DNA of 64,000 nucleotides from Planctomycetota bacterium (GCA_016873225.1 VGXS01000019.1:1-64000); one strand, 5' to 3'. Numbered from the stretch's first letter, positions 27,921-37,109 are shown. Numbers and translations: made by a program. Notes: generated by a model from the sequence alone, not told the origin.

Positions 27921-28814
27921 ATGCACCGACGAGACGCCATCGCCCTTTCCGCGGGGGCCTGCTTGGCCGCGGGCGCGGTCCAGCCAGCCCCCGGCAAGCC
28001 GAAGTTGCGGCATTCCGTGGTGGGCTGGTGCTTCCGCTCGCACGGCGAGAAGTGGGACATCGACACCCTGTGCAAGAAGGCCAAGGCGGCGGGGTGCGCC
28101 TCGGTGGAACTGGTGGGCCCCGACGACTGGCCCACCCTGGCGAAGAACGGCATGGCGTGCGCGATCGGCCCCTCGGGAACCTCCCAGTCGTTCATGCGCG
28201 CCTGGAACAACAAGGCGCTCCATGCCGAGTTGCTGGCCAAGTCCGCGGCCATGCTCGACAAGTGCGCCGCGGAAGGGATCAAGTCATCGATCGGATTTGT
28301 CGGCTTCCAGTACCGCGACACCTCGGATCCCAAGAGCGGAACGATTCCACGGGACGAGGCCGCCCGGTCGTGCGTGGAGGGGTGGAAAATGCTGGCGCGC
28401 CATGCCGAAAAAGCCGGCGTGACGGTCTGCATCGAGCACCTTAACTCGCGGGTTTCCGATCATCCGATGAAGGGCCACCCCGGCTACCAGGGCGACGACA
28501 TCGACTGGGTGGCGTCGCTGGTGCGCGAGGTGGGATCGCCACGGCTCAAGATCCTGTTCGATGTCTACCATGTGCAGGTCATGCACGGGGATGTGGTGCG
28601 TCGGCTGGAGGCGCTCAAGGATGTCATCGGCCATGTCCACACGGCGGGCAATCCGGGCCGGGGTGAACTCGATTCCAACCAGGAAATCGGATATGCCGCC
28701 ATCGGCCGGGCGCTCGACCGGCTTGGCTACCCGGGATGGGTGGGCCACGAGTTCATTCCCACCCGCGACCCCGCCGCCGGCTTGGCCGAGGCCGTGCGGG
28801 CGCTGGAATCCTAG
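27921..28814 (+). CDS. Hydroxypyruvate isomerase-like sugar phosphate isomerase/epimerase (TIM barrel)
   Basis: The 297-residue protein belongs to the xylose isomerase-like TIM-barrel family. The C-terminal blocks VCIEHLNSR, LFDVYHVQVMHGD, GHVHTAGNPGRGELD and WVGHEFIPT carry the expected Glu, Asp, His and Glu metal ligands of hydroxypyruvate isomerase-type enzymes. MHRRDAIALSAGACLAAGA looks like a degenerate Tat or Sec signal, so the enzyme may be exported, as in many planctomycete relatives. It directly follows the sulfatase. The exact substrate is unknown. Confidence 0.85.
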   Translation: MHRRDAIALSAGACLAAGAVQPAPGKPKLRHSVVGWCFRSHGEKWDIDTLCKKAKAAGCASVELVGPDDWPTLAKNGMACAIGPSGTSQSFMRAWNNKALHAELLAKSAAMLDKCAAEGIKSSIGFVGFQYRDTSDPKSGTIPRDEAARSCVEGWKMLARHAEKAGVTVCIEHLNSRVSDHPMKGHPGYQGDDIDWVASLVREVGSPRLKILFDVYHVQVMHGDVVRRLEALKDVIGHVHTAGNPGRGELDSNQEIGYAAIGRALDRLGYPGWVGHEFIPTRDPAAGLAEAVRALES

Positions 28815-28835
28815 GTCTCCCGGGAGGATCTTGCC

Positions 28836-29270
28836 GTGCTGCTGCTCGCGTCGTTGCTCGCCCTGGCGGCCGAACCGATTTCGGAAGCCGGCATCAAGGA
28901 ACTCAAGGCGCTGGAGGGGGATTGGCACCTTGAGCGCCTCGACGCCGAGGGACAGATGACCCTCATCAGCCCCAACGATCCCGCGAACAGGCCCGTGGTC
29001 GCCATCAAGGGAACGAAGTGGAAGATCGCCAACAACGACAAGCCCGTGGTTGTCACGCTCATCGATCCGTCGGTGACACCGAAATTGATCGACCTCGATT
29101 TGCCCAACGGCGACGGGAAGCCCAACTCGCGCGAGGGCATCTACCGCATCGAGGGCGACAGGCTGTTCATTTGCATCCATGTGGGCGGGGGCAAGGAACG
29201 GCCCGCCGGGTTCGAGAAGGCGGGTTCCGAGCAGACGGTGCAGGCGGTGCTCATCCGCAGGAAGGACTAG
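28836..29270 (+). CDS. TIGR03067-like secreted protein
   Basis: The 144-residue protein has a short signal peptide and the LEGDWHLE and later GIYRIEGDRLFICI blocks found in a planctomycete-expanded uncharacterised domain (TIGR03067). The GTG start at 28836 has GGGAGG eight bases upstream. It is probably the last gene of the sulfatase unit. Function unknown. Confidence 0.75.
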   Translation: MLLLASLLALAAEPISEAGIKELKALEGDWHLERLDAEGQMTLISPNDPANRPVVAIKGTKWKIANNDKPVVVTLIDPSVTPKLIDLDLPNGDGKPNSREGIYRIEGDRLFICIHVGGGKERPAGFEKAGSEQTVQAVLIRRKD

Positions 29271-29337
29271 GCCGCCTCGGCGCGCGCGGGGCGCTTCCCT
29301 TGCCGCCTCAAGCGTTCAAACCCTCAGTCGCGACGCG

Positions 29338-31770
29338 TCAGCCCGCCTGCTTGCCCGAATCCTCGGCGGGGTCGGGAAGGGGCTTGTGGCCAAGCCTTGT
29401 TTCAACGACCTCCACGACCTGGCACAAGCGCCCCAACACGCGGGCGTGCAGGTTCGCGAAGTAGTCCACGATCTTCTCGGCGGCCGAGTGGATCTCCCCG
29501 GCCTCATCCTCGGCGGGCAATTCCTTCACGAGGTATTCGCCAACGGAAAGGTTCTTGTTGGCGTGGTCGAACGGGTAGGGATGGGCCTTGAACGCCTCAT
29601 GGATGGCGGAAATTTTCCCGCGCATCACCTCCATGATTTCCTTGAACCGGGGGACCAGCTTGTCGTTGGAATTGGCGTGATTCTCGAGGAAGGAGGCGAG
29701 CCTTTCGAGGGCCAGCTTGTCGTCCCGCAGCGACAGGAGGTTCGGCAAAGCCTCGGATATTTCCACCAGCAGTCCGGCCAGCCTCGATATTTCATCACCC
29801 TTGAAACCGGCCGATGCCACATCGGACGCGTATTCGGGGGTTTGCGCCAGGCGAACCGCCGAATAGAGCCTGGCGGCGTTGGCCGTCTCGAACGGCGACA
29901 TCTGGGCCGCCAGGTTTTCACGGTCGGCCGTCGCCTTGGACTGTTCCTCGGTGACCGCCTTCCTGGTGGACAGGTTGCGCTTGAAGTCGCCCTTGCCAAC
30001 GGGCAGTCCCACATCCAGCAACACGCCGGCGATTCCCGCCTCGATGAGGATGTCGTCGGATTGGTCGAAGGTCTCGCGAACCGCCGAGTACGCCGGAACA
30101 TGCCTGAGGGCCAGGGCGCGCGCCTTGCCCAGGCGGTCGGCCACCGCCGCCGCGTCGGTCACCGGCCTTGATATCTCGCGCGGTTTGGGAAGTTGCCGGT
30201 ACAACAGCGGCATCGATTGGTGGAACCTCTTGAGCGCCTTGATCGATTCCTGCTCGGCTTTCTGCCGGTCCATGAGTTCACTGACGGGATGGATGTCCGA
30301 TTCATTGAGATTGTCGCCCAAAACCTGCCTGTAGAAGTCGAGCGTCACCTCCCTGGCGCGGGCGCTGAAATCCCTGAACAGGAGCTTGGCGGGCCATTCC
30401 AGCCGGAAGATGCCTTCCGCCTCCTCCCGCTCGGCATTGGCGATGCGGGCGCTGTCGGCGGGGTGGGTGTCAAAGAATCCTGTCCGGGACTCCTCGATTT
30501 CCTTGTCGATGCCCTCCTTCACGGTGGCTGGCAACTGGCCGGCGTTGTGCATGATGAGGGTGGGCATGTCGTCGCACAGGCGGCCTTCCCGGTAAAAGCC
30601 AGCCAGGTCGGACATGGCGCCGCCGTTGGCGATTCCGAGCAATCTCAGTTGCCGGGCCGTCGAGGCGAAGGTATCGCTGCCGGCAAACCGGGCCTCATGG
30701 CGGTCGGCGTCGAATTCCATCTGGCGCATCAGCATGCCGCTGAAAAAATGCCCGACCATCATCAGCAGCCACAGCACCCCTCTCGACAGCCACACGCAGG
30801 CCCTGGCCACATAAAGAACCCAGCCGATGCGGATATCGAGGGACGACGACCACGCCAGCAACCATTCATCCCACTCATCGCGCTCATGGACCACCCGCTG
30901 GAACCAGAAGTTGACGGAGCGGATGACGAAAGTGAGGCGCATGCCCGCGCCTTGGGAGAAATGGCCGAATTCATGGGCCAGCACCCCGCCGAACTGCCGC
31001 ATGGTGAGGCCGGCGGCCAGCGGCATGCCGACCGTCAGGACGAGGTCGTTGCCGAAGAAGCTGAGCCAACCGCTGCGGAAACTGGCCGAGGCGTTGACCT
31101 CGTTGTCGATGTCGATGCGCCTGGGCTTGGGGGAACCCACGGCGGCGCAGATGCGTTCGACGAAGTCGAACAGGACCGGTTCCTCGCCGTCCTTGAGCGA
31201 CCGCCATCCCGGCTTGGGCGCGGCCCGCGCGAACAGCGGCTTGAGCATGAAGAGAATCATGATCCCGCCGGCGACCATCGGGGTGATGTAGAGCAGCAGG
31301 CTGAAGATAACCGCCTTGCCGCTGTTGCGGGTGCCGCCCACGCCGGCGCCGAGGAGCCAGGTGTTGGATGTTGTGTGCCACCACACCAGGCCCGCGACGG
31401 CGACGATCATCGCCAGGTAGATGAGCGGCAGCAACACCATCAGGAAGGCAACAACCAGGGCGGACAACCTGTATCCCAGCGATTGCCTGACCGGTTCGAT
31501 TTTCGCGGCGGTGAAGGCCGAGCCGATCCGGGCGGGCACATCCTCTCGGCGCGGGGGGGCACCCCCTCCAGAAGCCTTGCTCGCCGATTGGCTGGCCCGG
31601 GGCGGGACCGCCGGTGGGCTCGCCACCACTTCCAGCCCCTCATCAATCACCTCGAGCGCCTCGGGAATCAAAAGGGGCTGCTGGCAACCGGGACACTTGG
31701 CCCGCTTTCCAGCCATCGAATCGGGCGCGTTGAGCTTTTTTCCACAATCGCAACTGACGGGGATGGGCAT
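29338..31770 (-). CDS. M48-family membrane metalloprotease with N-terminal zinc ribbon
   Basis: The 810-residue protein starts with a four-Cys ribbon (CDCGKKLNAPDSMAGKRAKCPGC; ligand pairs C-x-C and C-x-x-C). Transmembrane helices follow near LVVAFLMVLLPLIYLAMIVAVAGLV and VIFSLLLYITPMVAGGIMILF. The zinc protease motif is LAHEFGHFSQ (His266, Glu267, His270). Another hydrophobic segment follows near LYVARACVWLSRGVLWLLMMVGHFF. The long C-terminal half is helical, with no recognised domain. Start ATG 31770 begins exactly at the ribbon and has AAGGTGAA upstream; the open frame extends 20 residues further. Likely a membrane-protein quality-control or processing protease. Confidence 0.88.
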   Translation of the reverse strand: MPIPVSCDCGKKLNAPDSMAGKRAKCPGCQQPLLIPEALEVIDEGLEVVASPPAVPPRASQSASKASGGGAPPRREDVPARIGSAFTAAKIEPVRQSLGYRLSALVVAFLMVLLPLIYLAMIVAVAGLVWWHTTSNTWLLGAGVGGTRNSGKAVIFSLLLYITPMVAGGIMILFMLKPLFARAAPKPGWRSLKDGEEPVLFDFVERICAAVGSPKPRRIDIDNEVNASASFRSGWLSFFGNDLVLTVGMPLAAGLTMRQFGGVLAHEFGHFSQGAGMRLTFVIRSVNFWFQRVVHERDEWDEWLLAWSSSLDIRIGWVLYVARACVWLSRGVLWLLMMVGHFFSGMLMRQMEFDADRHEARFAGSDTFASTARQLRLLGIANGGAMSDLAGFYREGRLCDDMPTLIMHNAGQLPATVKEGIDKEIEESRTGFFDTHPADSARIANAEREEAEGIFRLEWPAKLLFRDFSARAREVTLDFYRQVLGDNLNESDIHPVSELMDRQKAEQESIKALKRFHQSMPLLYRQLPKPREISRPVTDAAAVADRLGKARALALRHVPAYSAVRETFDQSDDILIEAGIAGVLLDVGLPVGKGDFKRNLSTRKAVTEEQSKATADRENLAAQMSPFETANAARLYSAVRLAQTPEYASDVASAGFKGDEISRLAGLLVEISEALPNLLSLRDDKLALERLASFLENHANSNDKLVPRFKEIMEVMRGKISAIHEAFKAHPYPFDHANKNLSVGEYLVKELPAEDEAGEIHSAAEKIVDYFANLHARVLGRLCQVVEVVETRLGHKPLPDPAEDSGKQAG

Positions 31771-32072
31771 GACCGGTTCACCTTCGAGTTGGCTCTCCTT
31801 GGCGAATTTTTCCACTAGTTTAGCAAGCAATCATGAGGTTGTCATGATGGGAACGATGGTTGTCCCGGGGCTGGAGTGCCATCCCATTCGGCCAACATGA
31901 TCACTGGTCTGGTGCGCCGGTTCCCTCCATTGGCCAACCGGCAAGCCTCCCCCGCGCGCCCCAACCCCGCGATGCCGGATGCCAAAGCCCGGCAGGCCGC
32001 GATTCGGGTGGACTTTTGGCTTCCGGCTTGGTTATGGCCACCGCAGAACCACGGAAATGGGGTGGCCGGTCC
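31771..32072. other. Divergent intergenic region with a palindrome
   Basis: This 302-bp gap separates the M48 protease from the plus-strand small gene. A perfect 7-bp inverted repeat (31830-31836 and 31842-31848, ATCATGA / TCATGAT, 5-bp loop) could be an operator. Open codons run back from the next gene (ATG at 32034 is an alternative start). No other feature was seen. Confidence 0.3.
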
Positions 32073-32405
32073 ATGGATCCGCAGCCGTTCATTGAACTTG
32101 TGACCGAGGACGAGGGACTCACCGGAGACCTCGACGAGGAAGGCGCCTCGAGCCTGGTCAGCGAGTTGACAGACGCGGTGCGGCGCATCGTTTCCGCCTG
32201 CTCGACGCCGAACCAGGCGGAAACGCGCGTGGCGGCGGCGCGCAACAGCGGCAGGGCCTTGGCGCGCATCGCGGCCAAGCTGCAGGATGGCGACCCCGAC
32301 GCGGCGCGCGCGATGGCCCAGGCCCGGGGATGGGCTTGGCCGGCCGGGGGCGCGGCGTCGGCGGCGGACCTGATCGGCAAGCTCAAGGACCAGCTTTCCG
32401 GCTGA
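32073..32405 (+). CDS. Small acidic helical protein, function unknown
   Basis: A roughly 110-residue protein with an acidic N-terminus (ELVTEDEGLTGDLDEEG) and an Ala-rich helical C-terminus. No motif is recognised. ATG 32073 follows a G-rich patch; ATG 32034 is an alternative. It ends about 40 bp before the phospholipase D-like gene, in the same direction. Confidence 0.5.
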   Translation: MDPQPFIELVTEDEGLTGDLDEEGASSLVSELTDAVRRIVSACSTPNQAETRVAAARNSGRALARIAAKLQDGDPDAARAMAQARGWAWPAGGAASAADLIGKLKDQLSG

Positions 32406-32443
32406 ACAAACCGGGTTGGCCAACGCAAGGGCAGGGAGGCCCC

Positions 32444-33673
32444 ATGGCACGCAGGAAGAGAAAGGGAATGTTCGGCTGGATCTGGTCGCTGGTGGCCCTG
32501 GGCGCCGGTGGCACCGGGTACCTCTCGAGCGAGCAGATCCAGTGGCTCGTCTGGGGCGCCAAGCAGGTGCAGAAGGAAGTCGCGGTGCTGCAGGGCGAGG
32601 CGGGGTTGGGCCAGGCGGCCGACAACCAGAACGACCAGCCCGTGCGCGTGTACTTCACCAAGCCCGAGAACAACGGGCCCGCCGCGGGCGACCCCGCCAG
32701 CATGCTCTGCGGCTACATCGACGCGGCGCAGCAGACCATCGATGTCTGCTGCTTCGAGCTCGACAACAAGGTGATCACCGCGGCGCTCACCAAGGCCGTG
32801 CAGCGCGGCGTGAAGGTCAGGCTGGTCACCGAGACCGACTACATCGGCGAGAGCGGCGTCCTGGCCCTCAGGGCCGTCAATGTCCCGGTGGTGGACGACC
32901 AGCGACCCAGCGCGCTCATGCACAACAAGTTCATGGTGTTCGACGGCAAGGCCGTCTGGACCGGGTCGATGAACTTCACCGAGAACTGCGCCTACCGCAA
33001 CAACAACAATGGCATCTACATCCAGAACTCCCGCATGGCTGACAACTACTCCACCAAGTTCAAGTGGATGTTCGAGCAGAGGAAGTTCGGAAGCGCGCCC
33101 CTGTTCGGGCAGATTCCCAACCCCACGGTGCAGGTGAAGGGCGACTTCCCCATCGAGAACTACTTCTCCACGCACGACAAGGGCGCCTCCCATGTCGTCG
33201 AGACGGTGAAGAAGGCGACGAAGTCCATCCACTTCCTGGCGTTCAGCTTCACGCATCCGGGAATCGGCCAGGCGATGCTCGACAAGTCGCGCGCCGGGGT
33301 TCATGTGGCGGGAGTGTTCGAGAAGAGCCAGACCACGAGCGGGCACACGGAGTACCAGCGGATGAAGGAGGCCGGCCTGCCGGTGTTCCTCGACGCCAAC
33401 CCGCGCAACATGCACCACAAGGTGATCATCGTGGACGGCGAGGTCGTGGTTGCGGGTTCGTTCAACTTCAGCAACAACGCCGACCGCACCAACGACGAGA
33501 ACATGGTGATCATGCACAACGCCGACATCGCGTCGAAGTTCGAGGGCGAGTTCCAGAAGGTGGCGGGCCTGGCGGGCTACACGCCGCCGGGCGGCGCGCC
33601 CGCCGCTCCCAAGCCGGAGTCGGGCTTCCCGTTCAACCTGACGAGTTTCCCGAAGATTCCCGGCAGCAAGTAA
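32444..33673 (+). CDS. Phospholipase D-like protein with two HKD motifs
   Basis: The 409-residue protein carries two PLD motifs, LMHNKFMVFDGKAVWTGSMNF and NMHHKVIIVDGEVVVAGSFNFS (both H-x-K-x4-D). They form one composite active site, as in phosphatidyltransferases and PLD-family nucleases. An N-terminal hydrophobic segment (GWIWSLVALGAGGTGYLS) suggests export or anchoring. The start has GGGAGG five bases upstream. Two-HKD single-chain enzymes may be lipases, cardiolipin synthases or nucleases; this cannot be settled here. It lies immediately upstream of a large MscS channel. Confidence 0.9.
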   Translation: MARRKRKGMFGWIWSLVALGAGGTGYLSSEQIQWLVWGAKQVQKEVAVLQGEAGLGQAADNQNDQPVRVYFTKPENNGPAAGDPASMLCGYIDAAQQTIDVCCFELDNKVITAALTKAVQRGVKVRLVTETDYIGESGVLALRAVNVPVVDDQRPSALMHNKFMVFDGKAVWTGSMNFTENCAYRNNNNGIYIQNSRMADNYSTKFKWMFEQRKFGSAPLFGQIPNPTVQVKGDFPIENYFSTHDKGASHVVETVKKATKSIHFLAFSFTHPGIGQAMLDKSRAGVHVAGVFEKSQTTSGHTEYQRMKEAGLPVFLDANPRNMHHKVIIVDGEVVVAGSFNFSNNADRTNDENMVIMHNADIASKFEGEFQKVAGLAGYTPPGGAPAAPKPESGFPFNLTSFPKIPGSK

Positions 33674-33692
33674 GGCCCCAGGAAAACCGCCC

Positions 33693-36509
33693 ATGTCGCA
33701 ATTCCTGCTGGCCGCTTGGATCACGCTCGGCTGGGTAATGGCGCAGGCGCCGGCACCCGGAGCCAGCCCGCCCACCGCGCTGTTTCCCGCCGACCTGTCG
33801 ACCCCGCGCTCGGCGCTGGAAAGCTTCGCGTTCGCAGGCGAGGGCATCCGCCGCAATGTGCGCGGTTCCATGATCGCCGCGATCACGATGTGCGACTTCC
33901 CCGAGGGCGCCAGGCCCGACGAGGTGCGCACCCTGGTCGCCATGCTCATCGAGTCGCTCGACATCATCTCACCCGCCTTCGTCAGGGCCACCACCGGCAC
34001 CACGGGCGACACTTCGCTGATTTACTCGAAGGACGGCCAACGCGTCTCGCTTTCCAGGGGCGCCGACGGGAAATGGCGGTTCGACCGCGCCACGATGAAC
34101 GGGGTCCCCGCGCTGCACCAGGAATTGATCCGCTTCTGGAAGCAGTCGGAGGCCGATCGCGCGAAACTGGTCGAGGGCCTTGGAGACCCGACCCAACTCT
34201 TCGAGACCTTCCTCAAGCGCCTGCTGGCGCAGGACTACGAATCCGCCGCGCAGTGCCTCGACCTTTCGGCCCTGCCTCCCGAGCACCGCAAGGCTGATGG
34301 AACCCGCCTGGCCTGGATGCTCGGCCTGGCCATCCAGAGGCTGGGGTTTGTCTTCTCGCAGGATCTTCCGGTCGAACCGTCGAGGCCGCCTTACCTCTGG
34401 TATGGGGGACTGGAGGGCTTCGTTGTCGCCGAGCGGGTGGAGTTGGAGGGCCAGCAGGACCGCTGGGCCTTCAACGCGATCTGCGTTAGCCAGATTGAGG
34501 AGATGTACGCGAAGGTGAAGGACAGGCCGGTTGATCCTCGCTGGACAACCCTCGGCATGGTGATCGCCCCCTTGGAAAAGACCGCCAACCAGAAGGCCCC
34601 GCCCGAGCTCGACAGGAATGTCTCCTCCCCGCGATATCTCCTGCAGGCGTTCCTGCGCGCCATCGACGAGGCCGAGCACGACGACACCTACCTCGAGAAG
34701 GCGGCGGAGATGCTCGACCTTTCCTACCTGCCGGCCGACGAGGCCAGGCGGGTGGGGCCCCGGCTCGCCGAGAAAATCGAGGTGCTGCTGCGCAAGATCA
34801 AGCCGGTGCTCGCCGACATCGACGACAGGTGGTCATCCCCGCCGGTGACGCTGGCCGACAAGCAGTTGAGGGTCCGGCTTTCCAAGAGGCCCGACGGGCG
34901 CTGGTGCTTCGACCGGGAATCGGTGCTGCGCATCCAGGCGATGTACGACTCCCTGACCTCGGCTGAACGGGGCCCGGCGGAATTGAGCGCGGGCCGCTCG
35001 TCCCCCCGGGAGACATTCGTCACCTTCCTGCGGGCGATGAACAACAACCACCTATCGGCGGCGGCGCAGTGCCTCGACCTGAGCGACATCCCGGTTTCGG
35101 CGCGCGCCAACCTCGGCCCGGTATTGGCCGCCAAGCTCAAGCTCGTCATCGACCGCGTCGGCCGGGTTTACTTCCACGAGATTCCCTCGGAAACCGATGG
35201 CCCGCGCTACCTGTGGCACCGCGGCCCGCTCGGGCGCATCGCCCTCTCGCGGCGCGCCGACCAGCTTGACGCCGGCTGGCGGTTCACCGACGGCACCGTC
35301 GCGGGACTCGACCAGGCGATCGCCCTGATGCAGGACATGGCCACGCCCGACGACCTCGAGGACAGCCCCAACCGCAAGCCGAACTTCCTCCTCACCCCCG
35401 GCCTGTGGATCCGGTCGCACATGCCCGTGTCGCTGCGCTGGCAGCCCGGCGTGTGGATCCGCTGGCACATGCCCGAGTCGATCCGCTGGCAGCCCGACTA
35501 CCTGGCCATGTGGCAGGTGATCGGCATCGCCATGGCGCTCGGCGCGCTTTGGCTCGCCTATGTGGTGATGCACTACCTCGTCGACCCCATCGCCGCTTGG
35601 TTGGGAAACCTCAGCACCAGGGCGGACCGGCAGCGCGTCAGGCGGGGCCTGCGCGGCCTCAGGTTCTTCATCATCGTCCTGCTCGGATACCTCATGCTGC
35701 CCATGCTCGACCTGCCGGTGAGGGCGGCGGGCGCCATCTACACCTTCGACAAGTTCCTGCTGGCGTTCGCCATCATCTGGGCCGGCATCGGATTGGCCGA
35801 TTTCATCAGGCTCGCCGCGGCCCGTCGCACCGAATCGAGCCGCCGCAAGGGCTTCCAGGACCTGATCATTCCGTTCATATGCCGCCTGTTCAAGATCGTG
35901 CTGATCGTCGGCACGCTGATCTACCTCATCTCCTGCTTCGACGAGGGCGCCCTGATGGGACGGTTCCTCGCCGGCCTCGGCGTGGTCGGCCTGGCCGTCT
36001 CGCTGGCCGCGCAGGACTCGATCAAGAACCTGTTCGCCACCATGCTGCTGTTCGCGGACAAGAGCTTCGCCGTGGGCGACAAGGTCTCCATCGGCAACCA
36101 CGAGGGCACGGTGGAGGAGGTTGGTTTCCGCAGCACCCGGCTGCGGACGCGCGACGACTCGGTGCTGATCCTGCCAAACTCCACCGTCGCCGGCGGGGTG
36201 ATCGACAACCAGGCGATCCGGTCGCACCGGCGGGTGGCGATCCAGATGCACCTGGATCCGGAATCGGAGCCGGCGAGCCTGCTGGAGATGCAGCGGCGGG
36301 CCAATTCGCTGCTTTCCGGTCAGGCGAATGTGGATGTGAAGCGGCTGGAGGTGGGCCTGCAGGGGATTTCCGACAAGGGAGTGGAGTTGCGCGCCATCGC
36401 CTATGTGCGCGGCAAGGGCGAGGCGGCGCGCTCGTTCAGGCAGGAGGCCACGCTGGCAATGCTGTCATTGGCCCGGGAACTCGGGCTGAAAATCATGACC
36501 GAGGCCTGA
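33693..36509 (+). CDS. Large MscS-type mechanosensitive channel with repeated N-terminal modules
   Basis: The 938-residue protein has a signal-like N-terminus and a long extracytoplasmic region. Three related modules start near residues 165, 310 and 434, each with a PR/PT-x-x-F/L-x-F/L head and a (C/M)LDLS box. A 16-residue tandem duplication (about 571-602) lies just before the membrane part. Several TM helices follow. The conserved MscS pore and beta domain includes AAQDSIKNLFATMLLFADKSFAVGDKV at about residues 770-795. It releases solutes during osmotic down-shock. The C-terminal codons are repeated downstream in a 231-bp tandem array. Confidence 0.9.
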   Translation: MSQFLLAAWITLGWVMAQAPAPGASPPTALFPADLSTPRSALESFAFAGEGIRRNVRGSMIAAITMCDFPEGARPDEVRTLVAMLIESLDIISPAFVRATTGTTGDTSLIYSKDGQRVSLSRGADGKWRFDRATMNGVPALHQELIRFWKQSEADRAKLVEGLGDPTQLFETFLKRLLAQDYESAAQCLDLSALPPEHRKADGTRLAWMLGLAIQRLGFVFSQDLPVEPSRPPYLWYGGLEGFVVAERVELEGQQDRWAFNAICVSQIEEMYAKVKDRPVDPRWTTLGMVIAPLEKTANQKAPPELDRNVSSPRYLLQAFLRAIDEAEHDDTYLEKAAEMLDLSYLPADEARRVGPRLAEKIEVLLRKIKPVLADIDDRWSSPPVTLADKQLRVRLSKRPDGRWCFDRESVLRIQAMYDSLTSAERGPAELSAGRSSPRETFVTFLRAMNNNHLSAAAQCLDLSDIPVSARANLGPVLAAKLKLVIDRVGRVYFHEIPSETDGPRYLWHRGPLGRIALSRRADQLDAGWRFTDGTVAGLDQAIALMQDMATPDDLEDSPNRKPNFLLTPGLWIRSHMPVSLRWQPGVWIRWHMPESIRWQPDYLAMWQVIGIAMALGALWLAYVVMHYLVDPIAAWLGNLSTRADRQRVRRGLRGLRFFIIVLLGYLMLPMLDLPVRAAGAIYTFDKFLLAFAIIWAGIGLADFIRLAAARRTESSRRKGFQDLIIPFICRLFKIVLIVGTLIYLISCFDEGALMGRFLAGLGVVGLAVSLAAQDSIKNLFATMLLFADKSFAVGDKVSIGNHEGTVEEVGFRSTRLRTRDDSVLILPNSTVAGGVIDNQAIRSHRRVAIQMHLDPESEPASLLEMQRRANSLLSGQANVDVKRLEVGLQGISDKGVELRAIAYVRGKGEAARSFRQEATLAMLSLARELGLKIMTEA
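35403..35498 (+). repeat. 48-nt in-frame tandem duplication within mscS-like gene
   Basis: Two adjacent 48-nt units encode LWIRSHMPVSLRWQPG and VWIRWHMPESIRWQPD. They keep the frame and sit at the junction between the periplasmic modules and the first transmembrane helix. Confidence 0.85.
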
Positions 36510-36513
36510 GGAC

Positions 36514-36539
36514 CGTCGGCCGTCAGGATCGAGCCGACG
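36514..36539 (+). terminator. Hairpin after the mscS-like gene
   Basis: A 7-bp perfect stem (36514-36520 with 36533-36539) begins a few bases after the TGA stop. No T-tract follows, so termination is only possible. Confidence 0.3.
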
Positions 36540-36551
36540 ACGCGAGTCGGC

Positions 36552-36782
36552 GGGTGACACCGGAAAACGCGGACCCGGCGCCTGACGGCGCTCGGCTCCA
36601 CAATCGGGGCATCAAGAGCCGAGCGCCGTCAGGCGCCGGGTCTCGCTCACAGGCTTGCCGTTGCGGATGCCACGCACGGGCACCTCGTCGGCCGACGCCT
36701 GGAAGATTGCCCAGTCGGCGGGGGCCATGCTGGCGATGCTGTCATTGGCCCGGGAACTCGGGCTGAAAATCATGACCGAGGC
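36552..36782 (+). repeat. 231-bp composite tandem repeat, copy 1
   Basis: The first full unit starts GGGTGACACCGGAAAACGCGG. It contains in order a perfect 26-bp-arm hairpin (36573-36598 with 36616-36641), 40 nt nearly identical to codons inside the neighbouring NTF2-like gene (36638-36677; one mismatch to 37187-37226), a segment unique to the array, and a 53-nt near-copy of the mscS-like gene's last codons (36730-36782). Confidence 0.9.
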
Positions 36783-37013
36783 GGGTGACACCGGAAAACG
36801 CGGACCCGGCGCCTGACGGCGCTCGGCTCCACAATCGGGACATCAGGAGCCGAGCGCCGTCAGGGCCCGGGTCTCGCTCACAGGCTTGCCGTTGCGGATG
36901 CCGCGCACGGGCACCTCGTCGGCCGACGCCTGAAAGATTACCCAGTCGGCGGGGGCCATGCTGGCGATGCTGTCATTGGCCCGGGAACTCAGGCTGAAAA
37001 TCATGACCGGGGC
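36783..37013 (+). repeat. 231-bp composite tandem repeat, copy 2
   Basis: Exactly the same 231-bp period as copy 1, with scattered substitutions. The hairpin has two mismatches in its right arm. The NTF2-gene-derived block (36869-36908) is a perfect 40-nt match to 37187-37226. It ends with a third version of the mscS tail. Short open frames through it are not considered genes. Confidence 0.9.
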
Positions 37014-37103
37014 GGGTGACACCGGAAAACGCGGACCCGGCGCCTGACGGCGCTCGGCTCCACAATCGGGACATCAGGAGCCGAGCGCCGTCAGGGCCCG
37101 GGT
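37014..37103 (+). repeat. 231-bp composite tandem repeat, partial copy 3
   Basis: About 90 bp of the unit, covering the leader and hairpin. It stops at GGGCCCGGGT, where the unique sequence leading into the NTF2-like gene begins. Confidence 0.85.
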
Positions 37104-37109
37104 CCATCC

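Noticed and set aside
36552-37103. CRISPR array
   Set aside because: Units are 231 bp, directly adjoining, without short repeats and unique spacers, and no cas gene is present.
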